Assembly (NCBI GenBank): GCA_028869385.1
Contig: JAGWSR010000004.1
Span: 1 to 50,834 of the forward strand
Source: a bacterium
GTDB taxonomy: Bacteria; Vulcanimicrobiota; Vulcanimicrobiia; Vulcanimicrobiales; Vulcanimicrobiaceae
Length of the DNA: 50,834 nt
Reading direction: 5' to 3'
The position numbers and the translations under genes were made by a program. This document shows positions 9,101 through 16,902 of this stretch, one piece after another. The notes beneath the pieces are model-generated. The model ran no database searches and was not told the DNA's origin. It worked only from the letters and a program-made list of their open reading frames with translations. Position 1 is the first letter of the stretch, and each line of letters opens with the position of its first letter.

Positions 9101-10219
9101 TCAGCGTTCGAAAAGCCAGCGGCGCACGCCGGCGATCACCAACTGATGTTCGAGGCCGTGCAGGCGCGCGAGCAGCGACGCTTCGTCGTCGCCGGCTTCG
9201 ACGCGCAGCGGCTTACGCACCAAGATGGGGCCGCGGTCGGCTTCGAGCGTCACGCCGTGCACGCTCACCCCGGTCCAGGGGCTCTTCGCGGCGAGCGCGT
9301 CGGCGATGGCGTGCGCGCCGCGAAACGCCGGAATTACGCTGCCGTCGGGCATCTCCACCTCGGCGCGCGAACCGTCGAGCGGGAGAAATGCCGGATGCAC
9401 GTTGATGAGATTCGGGAACGCCTCGATGAAGGCACGATCGAGCAGATGCATCCACCCGAGCAGCAGGATCAGTTCCGGCTCGAGCGCGGCTACGGCGCGC
9501 ACGAGGTGCGCATCGTATGCCGCGCGCGTCTGCTCGGCGCGCTTCCACGGCAACACGAGCGTGGCGATGCTCGCGTTGCGCGCGCGTTCGAGCGCGAACG
9601 CCTGCGGTTTGTTGCACGCGAGCGCGACGAGCTCGAGCGGTAAGCCGTCGCGAACGCGCTCGATCACCGCTTGAAAATTGCTCCCGCTTCCCGAGGCCAT
9701 GACGACGGTGCGCACCGGGCGCGGCGTCAGCGCCTCCAGATCGAAGCGCTCGACGACGCGTGCGCCGCAGGTGCGTTCGTAATACGACACGAGCCCGGGC
9801 GGACCGACCGCCGGCACGAGCGCCCGCGCGTATCCGCGTTCGCGCAACCGCGCAAGGGCGATCGTCAGCAACGCCGTACCGAGCGGTCCGCCGCGATGCT
9901 CCGGCTCGACGCCGAACGGCCCGAAGATCCCGGTGCCGTCGCGCGCGCCCTCGCCACGCAGCCACGCATAGCGCAAGCCGCGCGCATCGAATCCGGCAAA
10001 GCCCAGAGGCGCGCCGTCGCGCATCGCAACGACGGCGCGCCCCGCAGCCACCTCGCTGCTCCACGCACCGCCGAAGCGTTCGTCGATCCACGCGAGCGTT
10101 CGGCCGTCGGCCGATGCGTCGGGAGAACACGCGAAGCCCGCGGCATCGATCTGCTGCAACGCCGCCGCGCTCGCCCGCGCGTCGAAGCGCTCGTCGAGCT
10201 CGACGAGCAGATTCACCAT
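9101..10219 (-). CDS. purN: GNAT acetyltransferase-like domain fused to GAR formyltransferase
   Basis: Formylates GAR using 10-formyl-tetrahydrofolate (step 3 of purine synthesis). The 372-residue chain starts at ATG 10219, just after the purM stop. Residues about 1-165 look like a GNAT fold, with FGPFGVEPEHRGGPLGTALL (101-118) as the acetyl-CoA loop R-G-x-x-G. Residues 170-372 are PurN: MASGSGSNFQA (174-184) is the phosphate-binding loop, INVHPAFLP (272-280) holds the catalytic Asn and His, and VTLEADRGPIL contains the catalytic Asp D328. Between HPAFLP and GAHA there is an extra stretch of roughly 15 residues. A GTG nine bases upstream is an alternative start. The fusion is continuous without stop or frameshift. 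Confidence 0.88.
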   Translation of the reverse strand: MVNLLVELDERFDARASAAALQQIDAAGFACSPDASADGRTLAWIDERFGGAWSSEVAAGRAVVAMRDGAPLGFAGFDARGLRYAWLRGEGARDGTGIFGPFGVEPEHRGGPLGTALLTIALARLRERGYARALVPAVGPPGLVSYYERTCGARVVERFDLEALTPRPVRTVVMASGSGSNFQAVIERVRDGLPLELVALACNKPQAFALERARNASIATLVLPWKRAEQTRAAYDAHLVRAVAALEPELILLLGWMHLLDRAFIEAFPNLINVHPAFLPLDGSRAEVEMPDGSVIPAFRGAHAIADALAAKSPWTGVSVHGVTLEADRGPILVRKPLRVEAGDDEASLLARLHGLEHQLVIAGVRRWLFER

Positions 10220-10236
10220 CGCCGTCACGCGCGTCG

Positions 10237-11271
10237 TTACGCGCGCGCCTCGTGGATGACCACCGGCGGTTCGTCGTCGGTTCGCGTCTCGATCCAACCG
10301 ATCACGCGCGCACCCGGCGTTGCCGCCGCGGCCTTCTGCGCGTCGGCGAGCGGAACCACGAGCGTGTAGCCCACGCCCATGTTGAGTGTTTTGTACTTCT
10401 CGTCGTACGAGAGGTTGCCGCGGCGCACGAGTTCGCGCATGATCGGCGGCACGTCCCAACGCGCGGCTTCGAACACGGCCTTGAACCCCGGCGGAAGCGT
10501 GCGCGGCACGTTCTCGAGCAGTCCGCCGCCCGTGATGTGCGCCATCGTCTTCACCGTCGCCACGCGTTGGATCGCGCGCACGGCGTCGTAATACGACGGA
10601 TGCTCCGCGAGCAGCGCATCGGCGTAGGTGCCGCCGTCGAAGGCCTGCGTCCACTCCTCACGCGCGATGAGCGCGCGTGCGAGCGAATACCCATTCGTGT
10701 GTAATCCCAACGCCGGAAGACCGATGACGGCATCACCCGCCTGCAGCGATTCCGGCTTCGGCAACGCGTTCACATCCACCATGCCGACGATCGTGCCCGC
10801 GAGGTCGAAGTGTCCGGGAGCATAGAGCCCCGGCATCTCCGCCGTCTCGCCGCCGAGCAGCGCGCAGTTGTGCGCCCGGCACGCGTCGGCGCAGCCTTGC
10901 ACCACCGCCGCCGCGACCGCCGGATCGAGCTTGCCGACCGCAAAGTAGTCCAAGAAAAAGAGCGGCGACGCGTTGACCACGAGGATGTCGTTCACGCAGT
11001 GATTCACGAGATCGCGCCCGACGCCGTCGTAGCGTTGCAGTTCCGCGGCGATCAGAATCTTGGTGCCGACGCCGTCGGCCGATGCCACGAGCGCGCGATC
11101 GCCGCCGCCGGGCATGCGAAAGACGCCGCCGAAGCCGCCGATCGCGTCGAGCTGATCGGGGTGGCGCCAGGCCGAGAGCACGCCCTTGTAGCGCGCGACC
11201 GCTTCGTTTCCGGCGGCAATATCGACGCCCGCGCGTGCGTAGGCATCAGGGGTACGACTTTCGTCGCTCAT
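10237..11271 (-). CDS. purM: Phosphoribosylformylglycinamidine cyclo-ligase (AIR synthetase)
   Basis: ATP-dependent ring closure of FGAM to AIR, step 5 of purine synthesis. The 344-residue length is typical. Clear family segments are YARAGVDIAAGNEAVARYK, GGFGGVFRMP, LVASADGVGTKILIA, GRDLVNHCVNDILVVNASPLFFLDYFA, ALLGGETAEMPGLY and HITGGGLLENVPRTLP. The ATG at 11271 is the only start that preserves the conserved YARAGVD N-terminus. The GNAT-PurN gene follows after a 17-base gap on the same strand, so PurM and PurN are co-expressed. The 99-base space upstream is shared with the divergent pepA. Confidence 0.97.
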   Translation of the reverse strand: MSDESRTPDAYARAGVDIAAGNEAVARYKGVLSAWRHPDQLDAIGGFGGVFRMPGGGDRALVASADGVGTKILIAAELQRYDGVGRDLVNHCVNDILVVNASPLFFLDYFAVGKLDPAVAAAVVQGCADACRAHNCALLGGETAEMPGLYAPGHFDLAGTIVGMVDVNALPKPESLQAGDAVIGLPALGLHTNGYSLARALIAREEWTQAFDGGTYADALLAEHPSYYDAVRAIQRVATVKTMAHITGGGLLENVPRTLPPGFKAVFEAARWDVPPIMRELVRRGNLSYDEKYKTLNMGVGYTLVVPLADAQKAAAATPGARVIGWIETRTDDEPPVVIHEARA

Positions 11272-11347
11272 CGTGCCGCCTCCGAAGGGGTGACGCGCGG
11301 GTTCAGGGGAACAGAACGCTCAGTAATCGCCATCTCAGGCGCTTTAG

Positions 11348-11361
11348 TTCACCCAAGTGAA
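11348..11361. promoter_or_regulatory. Small palindrome in the purM-pepA divergent intergenic region
   Basis: TTCAC-CCAA-GTGAA is a perfect 5-bp inverted repeat placed 9 bases before the pepA ATG. It could be an operator half-site pair or simply chance. No clear -35/-10 pair was identified around it, so a regulatory role is only a suggestion. Confidence 0.25.
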
Positions 11362-11370
11362 AGGTAGCCC

Positions 11371-12897
11371 ATGCAAGTCCGTATCGCTCATGATGCGCCG
11401 ACCGCCGCGCGTGCGGGAGCACTCGTGGTTCCCGTCTTCTCCGACGGTGAGTTGACCGGGGCCGCGAAGGCCGTTGATGAGGCGCTCGGCGGCGCAATCG
11501 CCGACGTGATCGCCTCCGGCGAGATCAAAGGCAAGCTCGCCGAACTCGCGCTCGTGCACGCCAAGGATCACTCGTTCCATCGCGTGCTCGTGGTCGGTCT
11601 GGGCGAGAGCGGCAAACTCGAAGCGAAGTCGCTCGCGCGCTATGCGGGCGCCGCGGTGCGTTACCTCGGCCGTCGCAACATCGGCGAGATCGCCGTCGCG
11701 CTGCCGCCGCAGGCGAAAGGTCACGAACTCGCCTTCGCGTCGTTCGTCGCCGAAGGCGCGATCGCAGGCGCGTTCGACACCACGATGTATCAAGCGAAGC
11801 CCGACAAGAAGACCGCGGTCGATACCGTCGTCGTGCTGAGCGACGGCTTCGACGTCAAAGGCATCGAAGCGGGCGTCAATCGCGGCACGATCCTCGGCGA
11901 ATCGGTGAACTTCGCACGTCGTCTCGCGCTCACGCCGGCCAACGACATGACGCCGACGATCCTCGCCGACGAAGCGAGCAAAGCCGCGCGCACCTTCGGC
12001 CTCGACGTCGACGTCTTCGACGAAGCGCGCATTCGCGACGAAAAGATGGGCTCGTTCCTCTCGGTCGCGCAGGGCAGCGTGCAGCCGCCGAAATTCATCG
12101 TGATGCGATACAACGGCGATCCGGGCAGCAAAGAGCTGCTCGCGCTCGTCGGCAAAGGCATCACGTTCGACACGGGCGGTATCTCGCTCAAGCCCCCGGA
12201 TCGCATGGAAGAGATGAAGTACGATATGTCGGGCGGCGCCGGCGTGATCGCCGCGATGTGCGCGATCGGCCGCCTGCGTCCCAAGATGAACGTCGTCGGC
12301 CTCGTGCCCGCAACCGAGAACATGCCCGGCGGCAAAGCGACGAAGCCCGGCGACATCGTGAAAGCGATGAACGGCACGACGATCGAGGTGATCAACACCG
12401 ACGCCGAAGGCCGCCTGATCCTCGCCGACGCGCTCTGCTACGCGAACAAGCTCGGCGCGACGAAGATCGTCGATGCCGCCACGCTCACCGGTGCCTGCGT
12501 GATCGCGCTCGGACACGCCGCGAGCGCCGTCGTAACGAACGACGACGCCTTCGTGAAGTCGTTCCTCGCAACGGCCGAGCCGAGCGGCGAACGCTACTGG
12601 CACATGCCGCTCTACGAAGACTACACGTCTGCGATGAAGAGCGACATCGCCGATCTCAAGAACACGGGCGGCCGCGCGGCGGGCACCCTCACCGCGGGCG
12701 CGTTCCTCAAAACGTTCGTCGGCGAGACGCCGTGGCTCCACCTTGACATCGCCGGCACCGCGTATCTCGACAACGAGTCCGCGTGGCAGGCGAAGGGCCC
12801 GACGGGCACGCCGGTGCGCGCGATGGTCGCGCTCGTCGAAGCGCTCGCGGGTTCGCCGGTCATCCACGCAAACGGCGCGGCGAAGGTCGGCGCATAA
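11371..12897 (+). CDS. pepA: Leucyl aminopeptidase (cytosol aminopeptidase, M17)
   Basis: Two-metal aminopeptidase of family M17 that removes N-terminal residues from peptides in the cytosol; some members also bind DNA. The 508-residue length fits. Residues 1-170 are the variable N-terminal domain. The catalytic domain shows LVGKGITFDTGGISLKPP (metal and substrate Lys/Asp), MKYDMSGGAGVIAAM, and the signature NTDAEGRLILADAL at 342-355 with its metal-binding Asp and Glu. The start ATG at 11371 is preceded by an AAAGGTAG Shine-Dalgarno-like stretch. A terminator-like hairpin begins 25 bases after the stop. Confidence 0.96.
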   Translation: MQVRIAHDAPTAARAGALVVPVFSDGELTGAAKAVDEALGGAIADVIASGEIKGKLAELALVHAKDHSFHRVLVVGLGESGKLEAKSLARYAGAAVRYLGRRNIGEIAVALPPQAKGHELAFASFVAEGAIAGAFDTTMYQAKPDKKTAVDTVVVLSDGFDVKGIEAGVNRGTILGESVNFARRLALTPANDMTPTILADEASKAARTFGLDVDVFDEARIRDEKMGSFLSVAQGSVQPPKFIVMRYNGDPGSKELLALVGKGITFDTGGISLKPPDRMEEMKYDMSGGAGVIAAMCAIGRLRPKMNVVGLVPATENMPGGKATKPGDIVKAMNGTTIEVINTDAEGRLILADALCYANKLGATKIVDAATLTGACVIALGHAASAVVTNDDAFVKSFLATAEPSGERYWHMPLYEDYTSAMKSDIADLKNTGGRAAGTLTAGAFLKTFVGETPWLHLDIAGTAYLDNESAWQAKGPTGTPVRAMVALVEALAGSPVIHANGAAKVGA

Positions 12898-12907
12898 TCC
12901 TCCACGC

Positions 12908-14155
12908 ATGAACGAACGACAAGGGCCCGGCGGCGTCCGGGCCCTCTTTCGTAATCGCAACTTCGTCGCGCTCTTTCTCGCGCGTGAAACCGGTTGGCTC
13001 TCGACCGCGATCACCGACGCCGCGATCGGCTGGCAGATCTTCTCCATCCGGCACTCCGCGTTAGACCTCGGCTTGATCGGCCTCGTCCTATTCATTCCGC
13101 AATTGCTGCTCGCGCTGCCCGCGGGCGTGATCGGTGACCGCTTCGAGCGGCGCACCGTCTGCGTGCTCTCCGGCTTTGCGAACGCCGCGCTCACCGCGGT
13201 GCTCTTCGTCCTCACGCTCGCGCACTCGACCTCGCTTCCACTCTACTTCGGCGTGCTCGCGCTCACCGGCATCGCCTACACGCTCGGCGTGCCCGCGCAG
13301 CGCTCGATGCTGCCGACGATCGTCACGCCGCGCGAGTTCGTGCGCGCATCCGCGACGATCTCGTCGGTCTCGCAATTCATCGCGATCGCCGGACCCGCGG
13401 TCGCGGGCTTGCTCATCGTCATCGGCACGCCGGTCGCGTTCGCCGTGGCGGTCGTGGCGCAACTCGTCTCGACCGCGAGTTTCTTCTTGCTCGAGCGCCG
13501 TCCGCCGGCCGATGCGAACGAGCATGCCGCGCCGGTGCTGCACGCCGCGCTCGAAGGCGTGCGCTACGTCTTCTCGCGCAAGATCGTGCTCGGCGCGATC
13601 TCGCTCGATCTCTTCGCCGTGCTCTTTGGCGGCGCGGTCTCCATGTTGCCCGCCTACGCGACGCAGGTGCTGCACGTCGGTCCGACCGGGTTCGGCATCT
13701 TGCGCGCTGCCCCGGGAATCGGCGCCGCGCTCGTCGCGATGTTCATCGTGCGCCGCCCGATCGAACGCCACGCCGGGCGCTGGTTGCTCTGGTGCGTCAC
13801 GGGCTTCGGCGTCTTCACGATCGTCTTCGGCGCGTCGCGCAATTTCGCGCTCTCCGTGGTCGCACTCGCGCTCACCGGCGGCTTCGACATGGTGAGCATG
13901 GTGATTCGCACCACGCTCGTGCAGTTGCAAACGCCCGACGAGATGCGCGGCCGCGTCGGCGCCGTTGAAAATATCTTCATCGGCGCCTCGAACGAACTCG
14001 GCGCCTTCGAATCGGGATCCGCCGCCGCCCTGCTCGGCCTCGTTCCATCGGTCATCCTCGGCGGCATCGCCACCTGCGCCGTGATCGCCCTCTGGTCCGT
14101 CCTCTTCCCCCAACTCCGAACCTTCGACCACCTCCACGACCACGCGTCATCCTGA
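12908..14155 (+). CDS. MFS transporter (MFS_3 / EntS-like exporter family)
   Basis: A 415-residue inner-membrane protein with about twelve hydrophobic segments, beginning near ETGWLSTAITDAAIGWQIF. The loop GVIGDRFERR is the MFS motif A between helices 2 and 3, and PAQRSMLPTIVTPREFVRASATISSVSQF is characteristic of the EntS/MFS_3 group, which exports siderophores or drugs. The C-terminal half has VQLQTPDEMRGRVGAVENIFIGASNELG, also typical of that group. The ATG at 12908 is chosen as the first start after pepA (stop 12897). A strong hairpin overlaps codons 5-13. The last residues HASS and the TGA stop are contributed by a copy of the local repeat. The substrate is unknown. Confidence 0.9.
   Translation: MNERQGPGGVRALFRNRNFVALFLARETGWLSTAITDAAIGWQIFSIRHSALDLGLIGLVLFIPQLLLALPAGVIGDRFERRTVCVLSGFANAALTAVLFVLTLAHSTSLPLYFGVLALTGIAYTLGVPAQRSMLPTIVTPREFVRASATISSVSQFIAIAGPAVAGLLIVIGTPVAFAVAVVAQLVSTASFFLLERRPPADANEHAAPVLHAALEGVRYVFSRKIVLGAISLDLFAVLFGGAVSMLPAYATQVLHVGPTGFGILRAAPGIGAALVAMFIVRRPIERHAGRWLLWCVTGFGVFTIVFGASRNFALSVVALALTGGFDMVSMVIRTTLVQLQTPDEMRGRVGAVENIFIGASNELGAFESGSAAALLGLVPSVILGGIATCAVIALWSVLFPQLRTFDHLHDHASS
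12922..12949 (+). terminator. Terminator-like hairpin overlapping the start of the MFS gene
   Basis: AGGGCCCGG (12922-12930) pairs perfectly with CCGGGCCCT (12937-12945) around the loop CGGCGT, and is followed by CTTTC. This resembles the intrinsic terminator of pepA, but it lies inside the first codons of the MFS open frame. It may therefore terminate pepA transcription and attenuate the downstream gene. The T-run is short and interrupted, so strength is uncertain. Confidence 0.55.
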
Positions 14156-14251
14156 GCCTGTCGAAGGGCCACGCCACAACGTGTCATCCTGAGCCTGTCG
14201 AAGGGCGAGCCACCCCCGTGTCACCGCGGCTCGGCCGAAGGCCGAAGGGCG
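14146..14251 (+). repeat. Repeat cluster supplying the MFS stop codon
   Basis: Two direct copies (14146-14169 and 14182-14206, here with TCATCCTGAGCC) and a diverged GC-rich variant (about 14219-14251, CACCGCGGCTCGG then CCGAAGGCCGAAGGGC) lie between the MFS gene and the AraC-alkyltransferase gene. The TGA within the first copy at 14153-14155 is the MFS stop codon. The variant arm GGCCGAAGGCC is itself a palindrome. Confidence 0.9.
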
Positions 14252-14301
14252 CAACTTCCGGGTCGCGCCGCACCGGCGGCGAAGCGTATCGTGAGCATAC
14301 G

Positions 14302-15117
14302 ATGGACGCCACCTACGAGCGGATCGCACGCGCGATTGAGTTTCTGATCGAGCACCGGCACGAGCAGCCGTCGCTCGACGACGCCGCCGCGCACGTCGGG
14401 CTCTCACCCTATCACTTCCAGCGAACGTTCAAACGCTACGCGGGCGTGACGCCCAAGCAATTCCTCGCCGCGCTCACGCTCGAATCGGCGAAGGCGTTGC
14501 TCGACCGCGATGCGAGCGTACTCGAAAGCGCGCTCGACGTCGGTCTCTCCGGCTCCGCGCGCCTGCACGACCACTTCGTGACGATCGACGCGATGTCGCC
14601 CGGAGAGTACAAACTGCGCGGTGCGGGAATGTGCGTCACCTTCGGATTCGCGCAGACGCCCTTCGGCCTCGTCGTCGTCGGCACGACGCCGCGCGGTATC
14701 GCGCTCCTGGAGTTTCTCGACGACGAACGCGACTTCGATCCGCGTCGTACGCCCCTCGCGCAGGCGACCTTCACCCGCGACGATCGCGTGGCCGCCGAAC
14801 TCGCGACGCGCGCATTCGCAAGCAACCCTTCACAACCGCTGCGCGTGCACCTCGGCGGAACGAACTTTCAACTGCGCGTCTGGAGCGCACTGCTCGCGCT
14901 CGCACCGGGCGAGCGCACGAGTTACGCACAACTCGCCGCCGCCATCGGCGCACCCAAGGCCGCGCGCGCCGTCGGCAACGCGCTCGCAAGCAACCCAATC
15001 GCCGTGCTCATCCCCTGTCACCGCGTCATCGCAAGCACCGGCATCATCGGCAACTACCGCTGGGGCACGAACCGCAAACGCGCCCTCCTCACCTGGGAAT
15101 CCGCCCACCTACCGTAA
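14302..15117 (+). CDS. AraC-type regulator fused to methylated-DNA-cysteine alkyltransferase (Ada-like)
   Basis: Repairs O6-alkylguanine by transferring the alkyl group to its own cysteine, and probably regulates genes. The protein has 271 residues. Residues 1-105 form an AraC-family HTH (SLDDAAAHVGLSPYHFQRTFKRYAGVTPKQF). Residues about 115-271 form the alkyltransferase, with IPCHRVIAS giving the acceptor C239 and NYRWGTNRKRALLTWE at the end. The N-terminal zinc-binding phosphotriester domain of E. coli Ada is absent, so methyl-phosphotriester sensing should not occur. ATG 14302 is chosen because the frame upstream is repeat-derived. The 184-base gap to panB holds only repeats and a hairpin. 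Confidence 0.93.
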   Translation: MDATYERIARAIEFLIEHRHEQPSLDDAAAHVGLSPYHFQRTFKRYAGVTPKQFLAALTLESAKALLDRDASVLESALDVGLSGSARLHDHFVTIDAMSPGEYKLRGAGMCVTFGFAQTPFGLVVVGTTPRGIALLEFLDDERDFDPRRTPLAQATFTRDDRVAAELATRAFASNPSQPLRVHLGGTNFQLRVWSALLALAPGERTSYAQLAAAIGAPKAARAVGNALASNPIAVLIPCHRVIASTGIIGNYRWGTNRKRALLTWESAHLP

Positions 15118-15129
15118 CCGCGCCTCCCC

Positions 15130-15240
15130 GTGTCATCGCGGCTCGCCCGAAGGGCGAACGCAACGGGTTGACGCCGTGCGTCAACCCACCTGAGCCTCGT
15201 GTCACCCTGAGCTTGTCGAAGGGCGAAGCGCGAAGGGCGA
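15130..15240 (+). repeat. Mixed repeat block with an embedded perfect hairpin
   Basis: A variant copy (GTGTCATCGCGGCTC then GCCCGAAGGGCGAACGC) starts the block and a near-standard copy (GTGTCACCCTGAGC then TTGTCGAAGGGC) ends it at about 15200-15225, followed by a further CGAAGGGC. Between them, GGGTTGACGC (15165-15174) and GCGTCAACCC (15178-15187) form a perfect 10-bp stem with a CGT loop. No T-run follows, so this is not a canonical intrinsic terminator. Confidence 0.88.
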
Positions 15241-15268
15241 TAGCGACCTCCGCGCCAAAGCCGCACTC

Positions 15269-16105
15269 ATGGCCTCCTCTGATTTGCCCGGCATCACCAA
15301 CGACGCGCGCCCGTACGAGCCGGCGAAAGGTCCGTCGCTCCGCCGCATCACGGCCGGCGCCATCAAACGACGCAAGGGCAATGCGCCCGTACCGATGGTC
15401 ACCGCGTACGACACGCCCTTCGCGCAGTTTGCCGAAGAGGCGGGCATCGATTGGATTCTCGTCGGAGACAGCCTGGGAAACGTCGTGCTCGGCTACGATG
15501 AAACCACGCCGGTGACGATGGAGCAGATGCTCCACCACACCGCGGCCGTTACGCGCGGAACCTCGCGCGCGCACATCGTCGCCGATATGCCCTTCGGATC
15601 GTATCAGGTGAGCGACGAAGAGGCGGTGCGCAACGCGATCCGCTTCATCAAAGAGGGTGGCGCGCAATCGGTCAAGCTCGAAGGCGGCGTCTATGAAGCG
15701 CAGCGCGTGCGCGCGATCGCGCGCGTGGGCATTCCCGTCGTCGGCCACATCGGCGTTACGCCGCAGACGGCCGGTCTCGGTCCCGGCTACAAGAAGCGCA
15801 CGCATCGCGATCGCCTGCTCGAAGACGCGCTCGCCGTGCAAGATGCCGGCGCGTATGCGATCGTGCTCGAGGTGGTTGACGGCGAAATCGCACGCGAGCT
15901 CACGGACAAACTCTCCATCCTCACGATCGGCATCGGTTCGGGCGGCGCGTGCGATGCGCAGGTGCTCGTGATGCACGATCTGCTCGGGATGTACCCGCAC
16001 TCGCCGCCCTTCGCCAAGCGCTTTGCCGAGATCGGTCAGGCCGCGACGCAGGCGCTGCGCGACTACGCGAGCTCCGTGCGCGAGCGCTCGTTTCCGAACG
16101 CGTGA
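15269..16105 (+). CDS. panB: 3-methyl-2-oxobutanoate hydroxymethyltransferase
   Basis: Adds a hydroxymethyl group from 5,10-methylene-tetrahydrofolate to alpha-ketoisovalerate, giving ketopantoate, the first committed step of pantothenate and CoA synthesis. The 278-residue length is typical. Recognisable segments are MVTAYDTPFAQFAEEAGIDWILVGDSLGNVVLGY (metal-binding Asp in VGDS), VADMPFGSY, SVKLEGG, VVGHIGVTPQ and ITIGIGSGGACDAQVLVMHDLLGM. The N-terminus has about 25 extra residues before the core. The stop overlaps the GTG of bluB by four bases (GTGA), so the two B-vitamin-related genes are translationally coupled. Confidence 0.97.
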   Translation: MASSDLPGITNDARPYEPAKGPSLRRITAGAIKRRKGNAPVPMVTAYDTPFAQFAEEAGIDWILVGDSLGNVVLGYDETTPVTMEQMLHHTAAVTRGTSRAHIVADMPFGSYQVSDEEAVRNAIRFIKEGGAQSVKLEGGVYEAQRVRAIARVGIPVVGHIGVTPQTAGLGPGYKKRTHRDRLLEDALAVQDAGAYAIVLEVVDGEIARELTDKLSILTIGIGSGGACDAQVLVMHDLLGMYPHSPPFAKRFAEIGQAATQALRDYASSVRERSFPNA

Positions 16106-16740
16106 GCGCGCCGCTCTTCGACGCCGCGTTCCGCGAGCGACTCGCGGAGCTGTTTCGTTGGCGCCGCGACGTGCGCCACTTTCGACGCGACCCGATCGCC
16201 GACGCAACGCTCGTGGAGCTGGTGCACGAAGCGGCGTGCTCGCCCTCGGTCGGCTTCTCGCAGCCGTGGCGCTTCGTGCTGGTGCGCGACGACACGCGGC
16301 GACGTGCCGCGATCGCCTCATTCGAACGCGCCAACGCCGACGCGCTGCGCGGCATGAGCGGCGCGGATGCAGAGAAGTATGCGACGCTGAAACTCTCGGG
16401 CATGCGCGAGGCACCGGTCCATCTCGCGGTCTTCTGCGACATCGAGACGCCGAGCGGCAAGGGCCTCGGCCGCGCGACGATGCCGGAAACGCTCGCCTAC
16501 TCTGCCGTCATGGCGATCTACACGTTCTGGCTCGCGGCTCGCGCGCAGGGCATCGGCGTCGGCTGGGTCTCGATCATCGAACCCGACGTGATCACCGCGG
16601 CGCTCGACGTACCATCGCAGTGGAAACTGATCGCCTATCTCTGCGTCGGCTACCCCGAGGACGATCACCCAACCCCCGAACTCGAACGCACCGGCTGGGA
16701 GTCCCGCGACCCCCGCGCCACCACCCTCCACAACCGCTAA
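16102..16740 (+). CDS. bluB: 5,6-dimethylbenzimidazole synthase
   Basis: Nitroreductase-fold flavoenzyme that fragments reduced FMN with oxygen to make the lower ligand of cobalamin. The 212-residue protein has FRWRRDVRHFRRDPI, ACSPSVGFSQPWRFVLVRD, LKLSGMREAPVHLAVFCD, LGRATMPETLAYSAVMAIYTFWLAARAQGIGVGWVSII and YLCVGYPEDDHPTPELERTGW, all characteristic of BluB rather than generic nitroreductases. The GTG start at 16102 overlaps the panB stop; the longer open frame upstream lies inside panB. The presence of bluB implies that the cell makes or remodels B12, or supplies lower ligand for scavenged corrinoid; other cobalamin genes are not in the window. Confidence 0.93.
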   Translation: MSAPLFDAAFRERLAELFRWRRDVRHFRRDPIADATLVELVHEAACSPSVGFSQPWRFVLVRDDTRRRAAIASFERANADALRGMSGADAEKYATLKLSGMREAPVHLAVFCDIETPSGKGLGRATMPETLAYSAVMAIYTFWLAARAQGIGVGWVSIIEPDVITAALDVPSQWKLIAYLCVGYPEDDHPTPELERTGWESRDPRATTLHNR

Positions 16741-16750
16741 CGCCCCCCCG

Positions 16751-16833
16751 TGTCACCCTGAGCTTGTCGAAGGGCCCCGTGTCACCCTGAGCCTGTCGAA
16801 GGGCCCCGTGTCACCCTGAGCCTGTCGAAGGGT
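16751..16833 (+). repeat. Tandem array of three repeat copies (29-bp period)
   Basis: Three direct copies lie at 16751-16775, 16780-16804 and 16809-16833, separated by CCCCG-type spacers, giving a strict 29-base period. The first has GAGCTTGTCG, the other two GAGCCTGTCG. The array starts 11 bases after the bluB stop. The rest of the space to 16902 shows no other clear element. Confidence 0.94.
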
Positions 16834-16902
16834 GCCCGAACCTTCAGCTACGCTGTGACGCGCCTCAAGCGTGCGCGCCGCGTCGGCGCCTAGGATCGTC
16901 GC

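Noticed and set aside
14218-14301. Upstream extension of the AraC-alkyltransferase protein
   Set aside because: These codons derive from a diverged repeat copy and an Arg/Gly-rich spacer; the AraC domain starts at MDATYERI.
16751-16833. Possible CRISPR array (three repeats with regular spacing)
   Set aside because: Spacers are only about 4 bases and nearly identical; no cas genes. It is a tandem array of the palindromic repeat.
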